Part shown: piece after piece, positions 7,765-15,453 of the stretch
How the letters are laid out: each line of letters begins with the position of its first letter
Position numbering within the stretch: the stretch's first letter is position 1
Assembly: GCA_047634015.1 (NCBI GenBank)
Contig: JBLIDB010000109.1
Coordinates: forward strand, 1 to 15,857
Length of the DNA stretch: 15,857 nt
Direction: 5' to 3'
From: JAJRXG01 sp047634015
GTDB lineage: Bacteria; Bacteroidota; Bacteroidia; Chitinophagales; Saprospiraceae
Position numbers and translations under genes: made by a program
Notes under the pieces: generated by a model
What the model was told of the DNA's origin: nothing
Databases searched by the model: none
What the model saw: only the letters and a program-made list of their open reading frames with translations

Positions 7765-8049
7765 ATGAATCGGACGATATTTTTAGATAAATGCATTAAT
7801 AGGTATACAGTAACTTGTTTATTGTTTTTGTTGTGGATTGCTGTTTTGGACAGTAAGTACAGTTGGATAAAACAGTATAAACTGACAACAGAGTTGAATA
7901 AGATGGAGGAGAGCGAAGAGATGTATAAAGTAAAGTTGGCAGAGGCCAAAATTATTTATGAAGACCTCATGAGCAACAAAGAAAAGTACGCTAGAGAAAA
8001 GTACTTTATAAGTAAGAAGGGTGAAGATGTGTTTATTGTTAATGACTAG
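7765..8049 (+). CDS. FtsB/DivIC-family septum formation initiator protein
   Basis: This 94-residue protein has the layout of FtsB/DivIC, bitopic divisome proteins that bridge early and late septal synthesis proteins. A short cytoplasmic N-terminus (1-13, basic) is followed by one membrane span at about 14-28 (YTVTCLLFLLWIAVL). A charged periplasmic helix at about 35-72, rich in E and K, suits a coiled coil. The C-terminal family motif is YAREKYFISKKGEDVFIV (75-92), close to the usual REKY..KK..EDVF pattern. It lies between eno and sucD (15 nt before sucD), and eno-ftsB adjacency recurs across bacteria. A one-mismatch -7 match, TATCTTTA (7734-7741), lies 23 nt upstream but is weak. Assignment rests on architecture and the C-terminal motif. 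Confidence 0.87.
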   Translation: MNRTIFLDKCINRYTVTCLLFLLWIAVLDSKYSWIKQYKLTTELNKMEESEEMYKVKLAEAKIIYEDLMSNKEKYAREKYFISKKGEDVFIVND

Positions 8050-8064
8050 AATATAAATAAGAGA

Positions 8065-8937
8065 ATGAGCGTATTACTGAATAAGAACAGTCGAGTTGCT
8101 GTTCAAGGATTCACAGGAAAGGAAGGGACCTTTCATTCAGAGCAAATGATTGAGTATGGCACTAACTTAATAGGCGGTATCGTACCTGGAAAAGGAGGAC
8201 AAAAACATCTTGATAGACCTGTTTTTAATACGGTAGCGGAAAGTGTGGAGAAAGAGGGAGTTGATACTTCTATCATATTTGTGCCACCACGTTTTGCTGC
8301 AGATGCGATTATGGAGTCTGCGGACGCTGGTGTCAAAGTGATCGTTTGTATTACAGAAGGGATTCCCGTTCAGGATATGGTTAAAGTTAAAGCGTATCTC
8401 AATGGCAGAGATGTGCAACTTATAGGCCCGAATTGTCCTGGTATTATAACCCCAGGTGAGGCAAAGTTAGGTATAATGCCTGGTTTTATACACCGCCAAG
8501 GATCTATAGGGATTGTCTCTCGTTCTGGAACATTAACTTATGAAGCTGTGGATCAGGTAACTAAAGCTGGGATGGGGCAATCCACATGTATAGGAATAGG
8601 AGGTGATCCGATTGTGGGTACGACTACCAAAGATGCTGTTGAGTTGCTTATGAATGATCCGGAAACTGAGGGGATCATCATGATTGGAGAAATCGGTGGT
8701 TCAATGGAAGCAGATGCGGCAAGATGGGTACAAGCTAATAAGACTAAGCCTGTGGTTGGATTTATTGCTGGACAAACTGCGCCTAAAGGCCGTACAATGG
8801 GTCACGCCGGAGCAATTATCGGTGGAGCTGATGATACAGCAGAAGCCAAGATGAGAATTTTAGGTGAGTGTGGAATTCATGTAGTGAATTCTCCTGCACA
8901 AATAGGACAGATGATGTTTGATGCCCTTAAGGCATAG
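8065..8937 (+). CDS. sucD: Succinyl-CoA synthetase (ligase) alpha subunit
   Basis: SucD with SucC converts succinyl-CoA, phosphate and a nucleoside diphosphate to succinate, CoA and NTP in the TCA cycle. The 290-residue protein has a CoA-binding Rossmann domain at about 1-125 (VQGFTGKEGTFH, IVPGKGG, GPNCPGII at 121-128). The ligase domain follows, with SRSGTLTYE and GIGGDPIVGTTTKD. The active-site histidine that is phosphorylated is His247 in MGHAGAI. All expected motifs are present and the length is normal. The partner sucC is not beside it, so the subunits appear to be encoded at separate loci, as is frequent in Bacteroidota. It is the last gene of the carA block, and a strong hairpin lies 32 nt after its stop. 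Confidence 0.97.
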   Translation: MSVLLNKNSRVAVQGFTGKEGTFHSEQMIEYGTNLIGGIVPGKGGQKHLDRPVFNTVAESVEKEGVDTSIIFVPPRFAADAIMESADAGVKVIVCITEGIPVQDMVKVKAYLNGRDVQLIGPNCPGIITPGEAKLGIMPGFIHRQGSIGIVSRSGTLTYEAVDQVTKAGMGQSTCIGIGGDPIVGTTTKDAVELLMNDPETEGIIMIGEIGGSMEADAARWVQANKTKPVVGFIAGQTAPKGRTMGHAGAIIGGADDTAEAKMRILGECGIHVVNSPAQIGQMMFDALKA

Positions 8938-8969
8938 GTAAAGGATTACAATTAAGGAATAATTTATAT

Positions 8970-9004
8970 AAGATGTGTGTGGCTATTATAGCCACACACA
9001 TCTT
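8970..9004 (+). terminator. Strong hairpin after sucD, probable terminator
   Basis: A perfect 16-bp inverted repeat, AAGATGTGTGTGGCTA (8970-8985) and TAGCCACACACATCTT (8989-9004), has a 3-nt loop (TTA). The downstream sequence GTTCTTTAT is only moderately T-rich, so this is not a classical terminator. It may stop transcription after sucD, protect the mRNA 3' end, or both. Confidence 0.65.
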
Positions 9005-9026
9005 GTTCTTTATAGAATAATAGAAT

Positions 9027-9668
9027 ATGAAAAGAGCATATGACTTAGTAATATTTGATTGTGATGGAACATTGGTCGATAGTGAACCATTGACCAATCG
9101 ATTAATTGCTGAGATGATTAATGAGTTAAATATCTCAATTGATACGAAGACTTGTTTGGGTCTCTTTGCGGGGAAGACGATAGGGCATATTACGACTTTC
9201 ATAAAAGAACAAGGAGTTTTTATCGATGATAAGAAGTTTGAAGTATCCTATAGGGAAAGATGCTTCGCACTCTTTAATGATGAATTAAAACCAATTTCGG
9301 GAGTAGGGGACCTATTAAAAGGACTTACAGTACCTTATTGCGTAGCATCCAATGCTCCAAAAAGGAAAATGGAAATTACATTACCAGCAACTGGTTTGGC
9401 AAAGTACTTTTCTGAGGATAGAATATTCAGTGCTTATGATGTTCAGCAATGGAAACCAGAGCCTGCATTATTCTTATATGCGGCCCAAAAGATGAATGTT
9501 CATCCCTCAAGGTGTTTAGTGATCGAAGATACCTGGTCAGGGGCGATGGGAGCCGTTAACGCACAAATGGATGTTTTGGGTTATAATCCTCATGGGGATT
9601 GGCAGCTTTACATAGATGGAGTTCCTAACTTTACTAAAATGAAAGACATACAGAACTACTTATTATAG
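9027..9668 (+). CDS. HAD-superfamily hydrolase, beta-phosphoglucomutase/phosphatase-like
   Basis: This 213-residue cytoplasmic protein has all four HAD motifs: motif I DCDGTLVDSE (nucleophile D11, acid/base D13), motif II VASNA (S108), motif III with K143 in WKPEP, and motif IV VIEDTWSG (E167, D168). The residues between motifs I and II form a helical C1 cap like those of beta-phosphoglucomutases and small sugar phosphatases, including GLFAGKTIGHI at about 45-55. The substrate cannot be told from sequence. A phosphosugar phosphatase or mutase is most likely and phosphoglycolate phosphatase is less so. It starts 22 nt after the sucD hairpin and is followed by the secreted PAP2-type gene after 27 nt, so the two may be co-transcribed. 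Confidence 0.88.
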   Translation: MKRAYDLVIFDCDGTLVDSEPLTNRLIAEMINELNISIDTKTCLGLFAGKTIGHITTFIKEQGVFIDDKKFEVSYRERCFALFNDELKPISGVGDLLKGLTVPYCVASNAPKRKMEITLPATGLAKYFSEDRIFSAYDVQQWKPEPALFLYAAQKMNVHPSRCLVIEDTWSGAMGAVNAQMDVLGYNPHGDWQLYIDGVPNFTKMKDIQNYLL

Positions 9669-9695
9669 TACTTTTATATAAGTAATATACAGATT

Positions 9696-11915
9696 ATGAA
9701 GTGTTTACGTATAGTTATTTTTACAATTTTAACCTCCATGTTATTTCAACTCGCAAATGCACAGGAGCATTCCCGTGCAAGAGAGTTAAATGAAGTTCTT
9801 CTTGGGGCAATCAGAAATGACTTCGCGAGACCTACTGTTCATGCTCGGAATCTATTTCATATTTCTGCTGCTATGTACGATGCTTGGGCGCTTTATGAGG
9901 AAGAAAATACACCGTATTTTATAGGTGATACTGTTAACGGATATTATTTCGGTTTCGAAGGAATTGAGATTCCAGCTGAAGACGCTGATATCAAATTAGC
10001 GCAGGAAGAGGCAATGACTTATGCGGTTTATCGATTGATGTTTCATAGATTCTTATTTGCACCAGGATTTTTAGAAATAGAGGAAATGCTTAATGAGATG
10101 ATGGAAGATTATGGATATGATATATCTGTTACATCTACTTCATATGTAAGTGATCCAAGACCAGGGGTGCTAGGGAATTATATAGCAGAAAGTGTTATCC
10201 AATTTGGATTAAAAGATGGCGCGAATGAAGAGAATCTGTATCGAAATATTCAATATAGACCTGAGAACGATCCAATGATCATTAAAAATCAGGGAAACGC
10301 GAATCTTCGCGATCCTAATAGATGGCAACCAATTGCATTTGATGTATTCATTGATCAATCGGGTAACGTACGGCCATCTAATATTCCTTCTTTCTTGGGG
10401 CCAGAATGGGGTAATGTAGTTCCATTTGCTTTGGATTCTTCAGATTCCGAAACCTTAATGGATCATTTTGGAGACTCATGGAGGGTTTATAATGATCCAG
10501 GACCGCCACCTTATTTATCAGATGAGGGGCAAGATGCATCGAGTGAAGAATATAAATGGGGCTTTATGCTCGTGTCCATCTGGTCTAGTATGTTGGATCC
10601 CAATGATGGAGTAATGTGGGATATCTCACCCAATAGTATTGGTAAGATAGACGCGCTTCCTTCAGACATTCTTGATTATAGATCTTTTTATAATACATTG
10701 GAAGGTGGTGATATTAGTGAAGGAAGGGAAATGAATCCAGTTACAGGTGAACCGTATGAAATCCAAATGGTACCTCGTGGAGATTATTCCAGAGTACTCG
10801 CTGAATTTTGGGCAGATGGCCCGGATTCTGAAACGCCTCCAGGTCATTGGTTTACCCTACTTAATTCTGTTATTGATCATCCTGATTTTTCCTATCAGTG
10901 GATGGGGCAGGGAGAGAATCTGAATCCATTAGAATATGATCTCAAAGCATATATAACTTTAGGTGGTGCTGTTCATGATGCTGCGATATCCACTTGGAGT
11001 ATAAAAGGTTGGTACGATTATATTCGACCCGTTAGTGCTATCCGATATATGGGGACTGTAGGGCAATGTAGTGATACAAGCTTGTCTAATTATAATGTTC
11101 ATGGGTTACCTCTTCTTCCTGAATATATAGAGGTTATAGAAACGGGTGATACACTCTTAGATCGTTATTCGGATGCGGAAGGAAAGATTAAAATCAAGGC
11201 TTGGAATGGTCCTACGTTCATAGAAGATCCTTCTGTGGATGTTGCTGGTGTTGGTTGGATATTAGCCGAAGAGTGGTGGCCTTATCAAAGACCTACATTT
11301 GTAACCCCACCATTTGCAGGATATGTATCTGGTCATTCTACATTCTCTCGTGCTGCTGCGGAAGTATTAACTTTGATGACTGGAGATGAATATTTCCCAG
11401 GAGGAATGGGCGTTTTTCAAGCTCCAAAAGATAATTTTTTAGTTTTTGAAAAAGGCCCCTCTGTAGACTTAGAATTACAATGGGCGACATATAGAGATGC
11501 CTCAGATCAGACAAGTTTGTCTCGAATATGGGGAGGGATTCATCCTCCTGCGGACGATATTCCTGGGCGCATAGCTGGAATTAAAATAGGAATTGATGCC
11601 TTTAATCACGCGAATGCTTATTTCAGTAAAACTGTAAGTACTTCCACAGAACTGCCTATTGTAGAAAATAAGTATAAAGTATTTCCTAATCCTATCCGTA
11701 AAGATCAAAAATTAGAAATAGAATATTCTGGAGATGCGAATCAAAAGGAAGAGGTTCGTGTTGAACTAGTATCTCAATCCGGTCAATTAGTAAGATCAGA
11801 GATTATAAGACCAGGTTTAACTGGTTTAGACTTACGAGGTTTAGCTTCAGGTTTATACTTTTTACGAATCTCGGATGGCTTACAGAGGCAAGTAGAAACT
11901 ATTGTAATTCCTTAG
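9696..11915 (+). CDS. Secreted PAP2/vanadium haloperoxidase-like protein with T9SS sorting domain
   Basis: This 739-residue protein belongs to the vanadium-dependent haloperoxidase/PAP2 acid phosphatase superfamily. Residues 1-22 form a signal peptide with likely cleavage after NAQ or NA. The vanadate/phosphate pocket motifs are all present: K437 with R444-P445 (K-x6-R-P), S545-G546-H547 (usually PSGH, here with Val544 in place of Pro), and SR at 609-610 with H616 and D620 (SR-x5-H-x3-D). The segment ADGPDSETPPGHWF at 373-386 is typical of the bacterial haloperoxidase-like branch. Residues about 659-739 (KVFPNP, VELVSQSGQLVR, ASGLYFLRIS) are a type A C-terminal sorting domain, so the protein should be exported by T9SS and placed at or released from the cell surface. 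Whether it oxidises halides or hydrolyses phosphoesters is undecided. Only 18 nt separate it from the convergent pfkA. Confidence 0.9.
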   Translation: MKCLRIVIFTILTSMLFQLANAQEHSRARELNEVLLGAIRNDFARPTVHARNLFHISAAMYDAWALYEEENTPYFIGDTVNGYYFGFEGIEIPAEDADIKLAQEEAMTYAVYRLMFHRFLFAPGFLEIEEMLNEMMEDYGYDISVTSTSYVSDPRPGVLGNYIAESVIQFGLKDGANEENLYRNIQYRPENDPMIIKNQGNANLRDPNRWQPIAFDVFIDQSGNVRPSNIPSFLGPEWGNVVPFALDSSDSETLMDHFGDSWRVYNDPGPPPYLSDEGQDASSEEYKWGFMLVSIWSSMLDPNDGVMWDISPNSIGKIDALPSDILDYRSFYNTLEGGDISEGREMNPVTGEPYEIQMVPRGDYSRVLAEFWADGPDSETPPGHWFTLLNSVIDHPDFSYQWMGQGENLNPLEYDLKAYITLGGAVHDAAISTWSIKGWYDYIRPVSAIRYMGTVGQCSDTSLSNYNVHGLPLLPEYIEVIETGDTLLDRYSDAEGKIKIKAWNGPTFIEDPSVDVAGVGWILAEEWWPYQRPTFVTPPFAGYVSGHSTFSRAAAEVLTLMTGDEYFPGGMGVFQAPKDNFLVFEKGPSVDLELQWATYRDASDQTSLSRIWGGIHPPADDIPGRIAGIKIGIDAFNHANAYFSKTVSTSTELPIVENKYKVFPNPIRKDQKLEIEYSGDANQKEEVRVELVSQSGQLVRSEIIRPGLTGLDLRGLASGLYFLRISDGLQRQVETIVIP

Positions 11916-11933
11916 ACTTCAAATACTTATATT

Positions 11934-12914
11934 TTAAAGTGAGAGCACCTTGGCCATATGGCACATCTCTTGACTGAACTCCTTCTTTTTCGTAATGGCA
12001 TCTTCAAATGAAGTATAAGATATTTTATTCTCCTCTACACCCAGCGCCATATTCTCTTTCCCTTCAAGGAGTGCATTGACTGCTGAATAACCTAACCTAC
12101 TTGCAAGTACTCTATCGAACGCTGAAGGAGATCCTCCTCGCTGCAAATGACCGATAATCGTAATCTTCGATTCGATGCCGTACTTTTCCTTTATTTGAGC
12201 TGCTATTTCCATAGCATTCCCATTTTGATTCCCCTCGGCTACTACTACTAAGTTGAATAATTTCTTACGCTTGGTAGACTTCTGTAATTGTTGTACAAAT
12301 TCATCAATGTCTGTGTCAGTCTCCGGTAAAAATATTGAGCCTGCACCTGTTCCAATCCCAGTATGAAGAGCAATATAACCCGCATGTCTTCCCATTACTT
12401 CTATAAAGAACAGCCTGTTATGAGAATCCGCAGTATCTCTAATTTTATCAATGGCTTCTACCGCTGTATTTATAGCCGTATCAAAACCTATAGTATAGTC
12501 AGTTCCATAGATATCATTATCAATCGTTCCAGGGAGGCCTATAAATGGAATGTCATATGTCTTTGTGAATACATTGGCTCCGGTATAGGTACCATCACCA
12601 CCAATTCCTATGCAAGCATCAATATCATGGGCCACGAGAGAGTCATAAGCCATTTCTCGTCCTTTCTCAGTTCGAAATTCAGCACTTCGGGCAGTCTTCA
12701 GCCTAGTTCCTCCAAGTTGAAGAATATTGGCTACATCAGCTTTATCTAATCGTTTTATATTACCGTTAATCATGCCCTCATATCCCTGGTAAATACCGTA
12801 TACATGCAAGTTGTTATAGGTAGCTGTTCTGACCACTGCACGAACAGCGGCATTCATTCCAGGAGCATCTCCTCCAGATGTATATACTGCTATTCTTTTA
12901 ATCTCTTTACTCAT
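11934..12914 (-). CDS. pfkA: ATP-dependent 6-phosphofructokinase
   Basis: PfkA phosphorylates fructose 6-phosphate to fructose 1,6-bisphosphate, the committed step of glycolysis. The 326-residue protein is a normal bacterial length. It has SGGDAPGMNA at 13-22, GIGGDGTYTGA at 103-113, PGTIDND at 128-134 with catalytic Asp132, MGRHAG at 174-179 and GHLQRGGSPSAFDR at 255-268. Gly at the GGDG position and Gly in PGTIDND (not GGDD and PKTIDND) indicate ATP and not pyrophosphate as phosphoryl donor. The ATG overlaps the end of the upstream sugar kinase gene by 8 nt, so translation is probably coupled. The gene converges on the haloperoxidase-like gene with no clear terminator in the 18-nt gap. Confidence 0.97.
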   Translation of the reverse strand: MSKEIKRIAVYTSGGDAPGMNAAVRAVVRTATYNNLHVYGIYQGYEGMINGNIKRLDKADVANILQLGGTRLKTARSAEFRTEKGREMAYDSLVAHDIDACIGIGGDGTYTGANVFTKTYDIPFIGLPGTIDNDIYGTDYTIGFDTAINTAVEAIDKIRDTADSHNRLFFIEVMGRHAGYIALHTGIGTGAGSIFLPETDTDIDEFVQQLQKSTKRKKLFNLVVVAEGNQNGNAMEIAAQIKEKYGIESKITIIGHLQRGGSPSAFDRVLASRLGYSAVNALLEGKENMALGVEENKISYTSFEDAITKKKEFSQEMCHMAKVLSL

Positions 12915-13740
12915 ACGAATGATACTTTATAAGACCTTCTATAGGGGATTTTAGAATTGAGCCCGCGATAATATTAAAATTATCAAACATATACATTAAT
13001 CGGTCCTTGAAATGAAACGAAATCGAACCAACAAGTGATATAGGAACTTGATGTTTATTCCACATCGGGAGAATCATATTTTGAAATAATTCATCAAAAA
13101 CTGAGGATAGGATTTCTTCCTGGGTCTTGGAAGAAAGCTGTGTTATATATTTTGAAAACGAGGCGAGATATTGTCTCTGATTTTCACTTTTATATAGCTT
13201 GGTGATTGCAGTAGATGCAGAAATAGGGGTTTCTGATTCAATTAAAGTCATTTCTTCTTGGCTTAGAAATCCTCTACAATATCTCAAAAATACGGATTGC
13301 CCAATCCTGTATCCCCCACCTTCATCTCCCAATAGATAACCACAACTCTGTACGCGATCGCAGATACTGCGCCCATCATAATAGCCAATGTTGGACCCAG
13401 TACCAATAATGGTAGCAATACCCGAATTATTCCCAAAAGTACTTTTCGCTGCCGCTAAGAGGTCATCTTCTACCAATACATCCGCGTGCTTACCCAAATA
13501 GGATTGGATAACATCGACAATGGGTTGATTGTACGTATCATTAATACACCCAGAACCATAGTAGTATACTTCTTGAATCTGACTAAGGTCAGTCTCAGTG
13601 CATAAGTCAATAATCTTTTGTGAAAAATCCTTGTCTGAAACTGGATTCAGCCCGGGACTCAACTTCCTGTCTTCTATTCCTGACTTCGATATTATAATGC
13701 TATCAGTTTTGGTAGTACCAGCTTCAATAATCCATCTCAT
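12907..13740 (-). CDS. BadF/BadG/BcrA/BcrD ATPase-family kinase, N-acetylglucosamine kinase-like
   Basis: This protein of about 277 residues belongs to the ASKHA sugar-kinase fold. From the ATG at 13740 it reads MRWIIEAGTTKTDS, the phosphate-1 loop that is usually D-G/S-G-x-T-K-T-D. Here the first acidic residue is Glu6 and the loop reads AGTTKTD. The second acidic pair is D92-D93 (VEDDLLAA), the phosphate-2 loop is IIGTGSN (111-117), and GDEGGGYRIG (138-147) is characteristic of the N-acetylglucosamine kinase branch. The frame is open to an ATG at 13818, but the 26 added residues would precede the first strand of the fold, so 13740 is preferred. The stop overlaps pfkA by 8 nt. A role in phosphorylating an amino sugar or another hexose upstream of glycolysis is inferred from family and context. 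Confidence 0.85.
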   Translation of the reverse strand: MRWIIEAGTTKTDSIIISKSGIEDRKLSPGLNPVSDKDFSQKIIDLCTETDLSQIQEVYYYGSGCINDTYNQPIVDVIQSYLGKHADVLVEDDLLAAAKSTFGNNSGIATIIGTGSNIGYYDGRSICDRVQSCGYLLGDEGGGYRIGQSVFLRYCRGFLSQEEMTLIESETPISASTAITKLYKSENQRQYLASFSKYITQLSSKTQEEILSSVFDELFQNMILPMWNKHQVPISLVGSISFHFKDRLMYMFDNFNIIAGSILKSPIEGLIKYHSYE

Positions 13741-13782
13741 ATCTATTCGTACTATTTCTTCTTCGTGAATTTTATTAAAGAC

Positions 13783-13814
13783 TTTGGCGAATTGCCATAG
13801 TAGCCCTATTTTTA
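13783..13814 (+). promoter_or_regulatory. Possible promoter for the M20 amidohydrolase gene
   Basis: TTTG (13783-13786), a 20-nt spacer and TATTTTTA (13807-13814) match the Bacteroidota TTTG/TAnnTTTG promoter with one mismatch at the last base of the -7 element. It ends 20 nt before the ATG at 13835. It lies in the 94-bp region between the divergent kinase and amidohydrolase genes, where a promoter is needed. I found no equally good element on the - strand. Confidence 0.4.
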
Positions 13815-13834
13815 GCAAAACAAAATTCTAACTA

Positions 13835-15439
13835 ATGACTTACAAATATACAAACCGAATAAGTACCCTCGTATTTAGTGCATCTTTAATAATGATATTT
13901 GGACTGCTTCATTTATCGATTCATGCCCAGTCTTCGCAAACCAAAATTTTAAAGGAAGAAGTTAAGAATAGTATAGATGGAAAATATAAAGATGCCCAAG
14001 TCATGGTAGATAAGGTATTTAGCTTTGCTGAATTGGGGTTCCATGAGGTAGAGACATCTAAATACCTTACTAATATTCTCAAGGATGCTGGCTTCGAAAT
14101 AGAATATGGCATTTCAGGAATTCCTACCGCTTGGATGGCAAGTTGGGGAAGTGGTAAACCTGTGATTGCTTTAGGTAGTGACTTGGATTGTATCCCTAAA
14201 GCATCTCAAAAGCCAGGTGTCGCCTATCATGAGCCAATAGTAAAAGGGGCTCCTGGTCATGGAGAGGGACATAACTCGGGCGTGCCTCTTAATATTCTTG
14301 CAGCTATCGAAGTCAAGAAAATTATGGAACGAGAGGGGATGAGTGGGACACTCAGATTATGGCCTGGAGTTGCTGAAGAATTGGTAGGAACGAAAGCATT
14401 CTTTACAAGAGATGGTTATTTTGATGATGTGGATATTTCGATTTTTACTCATGTGGCTAATAACATGAGTGTTTCTTATGGTCAAGCTCGAGGTACAGGT
14501 CTCATATCTGTTGAGTATACTTTTGAAGGGGAAGCTGCTCATGCAGCAGGTTCACCTTGGAGGGGAAGGAGTGCAGCAGATGCGACAGAATTGATGAATA
14601 TAGGATGGCAATATCAAAGAGAGCATCTTGATCCGTTGCATAGATCACATTCCGTAATTACAAATGGAGGAGATCAGCCGAATGTTGTTCCTTCTATGGC
14701 TTCGATCTGGTATTATTTTAGACATGTTACATATCCTAAGATTATGGAAGTTTATGAAAGGGCAAATAAAATGGCCGAAGGGGCAGCTCTTATGACGAAT
14801 ACTAAAGTGACGAGGAAAGTCCTTGGTAGCGCATGGCCTCGACATTTTAATCAGGTGATTGCAGAGACGATGTATGAGAATATTAAAGAAGTTGGGTTAC
14901 CAAAATGGACAGACGAAGACAATGCCTTAGCACAGGCCCTTCAGAAAGAGGTGGATTCTCCCAGACAAGAAGGTCTTAGTACAGAATTGGACGAATTAGG
15001 ACTCCCTGTTAAAAATCCAATTAGTGGAGGCTCGGATGATATCGGAGATATCTCATGGAAACTTCCCACTGTCACACTTAGATTTCCTTCCAACATTCCT
15101 GACCTACAAGGACATCACTGGTCGAATGCAGTAGCAATGGCAACTCCTATTGCACATAAAGGAGTAGTAGCTGGCTCTAAAGTTGTTGCCATGACTTTAT
15201 TGGATTTCTTAATGGATGAGCAATTAGTAACTGATGCTTGGAAATACTTCAGAGAGGAGCAAGGTATGGAAATGGAATATGTTCCTATGGTAACGGATGA
15301 GGATGATCCAGCTGTTTATTTGAATACGGAGATCATGCAAGAATTCCGTCCCCAATTAGAACCATTCTTTTATGATGAGACGAAGTATGATACATATTTG
15401 GACCAATTAGGAGTAACATATCCAACAATTCGAGAGTAA
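13835..15439 (+). CDS. Exported M20-family amidohydrolase (AbgB/M20D-like)
   Basis: This 534-residue metallo-amidohydrolase resembles the aminobenzoyl-glutamate/N-acyl-amino-acid hydrolase branch (M20D). Residues 1-31 are a signal peptide (hydrophobic about 11-30, likely cut after IHA), so it should act in the periplasm or outside the inner membrane. I see no T9SS sorting domain and no lipobox cysteine. Motifs in order are GSDLDCIP (114-121), GHGEGHNSG (141-149), AEEL (180-183, catalytic Glu181 and ligand Glu182), FTHV with His206, the lid-domain GEAAHAA with His236, and GHHWSN (426-431, His427 or His428). The position usually held by a metal-binding Cys in GHxCGH is Glu144. The substrate is probably an N-acylated amino acid or peptide-like amide, but is not determined. 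It is transcribed divergently from the kinase-pfkA pair. Confidence 0.87.
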   Translation: MTYKYTNRISTLVFSASLIMIFGLLHLSIHAQSSQTKILKEEVKNSIDGKYKDAQVMVDKVFSFAELGFHEVETSKYLTNILKDAGFEIEYGISGIPTAWMASWGSGKPVIALGSDLDCIPKASQKPGVAYHEPIVKGAPGHGEGHNSGVPLNILAAIEVKKIMEREGMSGTLRLWPGVAEELVGTKAFFTRDGYFDDVDISIFTHVANNMSVSYGQARGTGLISVEYTFEGEAAHAAGSPWRGRSAADATELMNIGWQYQREHLDPLHRSHSVITNGGDQPNVVPSMASIWYYFRHVTYPKIMEVYERANKMAEGAALMTNTKVTRKVLGSAWPRHFNQVIAETMYENIKEVGLPKWTDEDNALAQALQKEVDSPRQEGLSTELDELGLPVKNPISGGSDDIGDISWKLPTVTLRFPSNIPDLQGHHWSNAVAMATPIAHKGVVAGSKVVAMTLLDFLMDEQLVTDAWKYFREEQGMEMEYVPMVTDEDDPAVYLNTEIMQEFRPQLEPFFYDETKYDTYLDQLGVTYPTIRE

Positions 15440-15453
15440 AAAAGAAGGAGCTT

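Noticed and set aside
9669..9676. TACTTTTA as a -7 element for the haloperoxidase-like gene
   Set aside because: One mismatch at the final G and no TTG at the right distance upstream. Single-mismatch octamers are common by chance here.
12363..12749. 128-codon + strand frame opposite pfkA
   Set aside because: It lies wholly inside the strongly conserved pfkA gene and its translation resembles no known family; it is a shadow frame.
13741..13818. 26-residue N-terminal extension of the sugar kinase from an ATG at 13818
   Set aside because: The fold begins at the MRWIIEAGTTKTD segment. The extension has no family counterpart and would fill most of the divergent promoter region.
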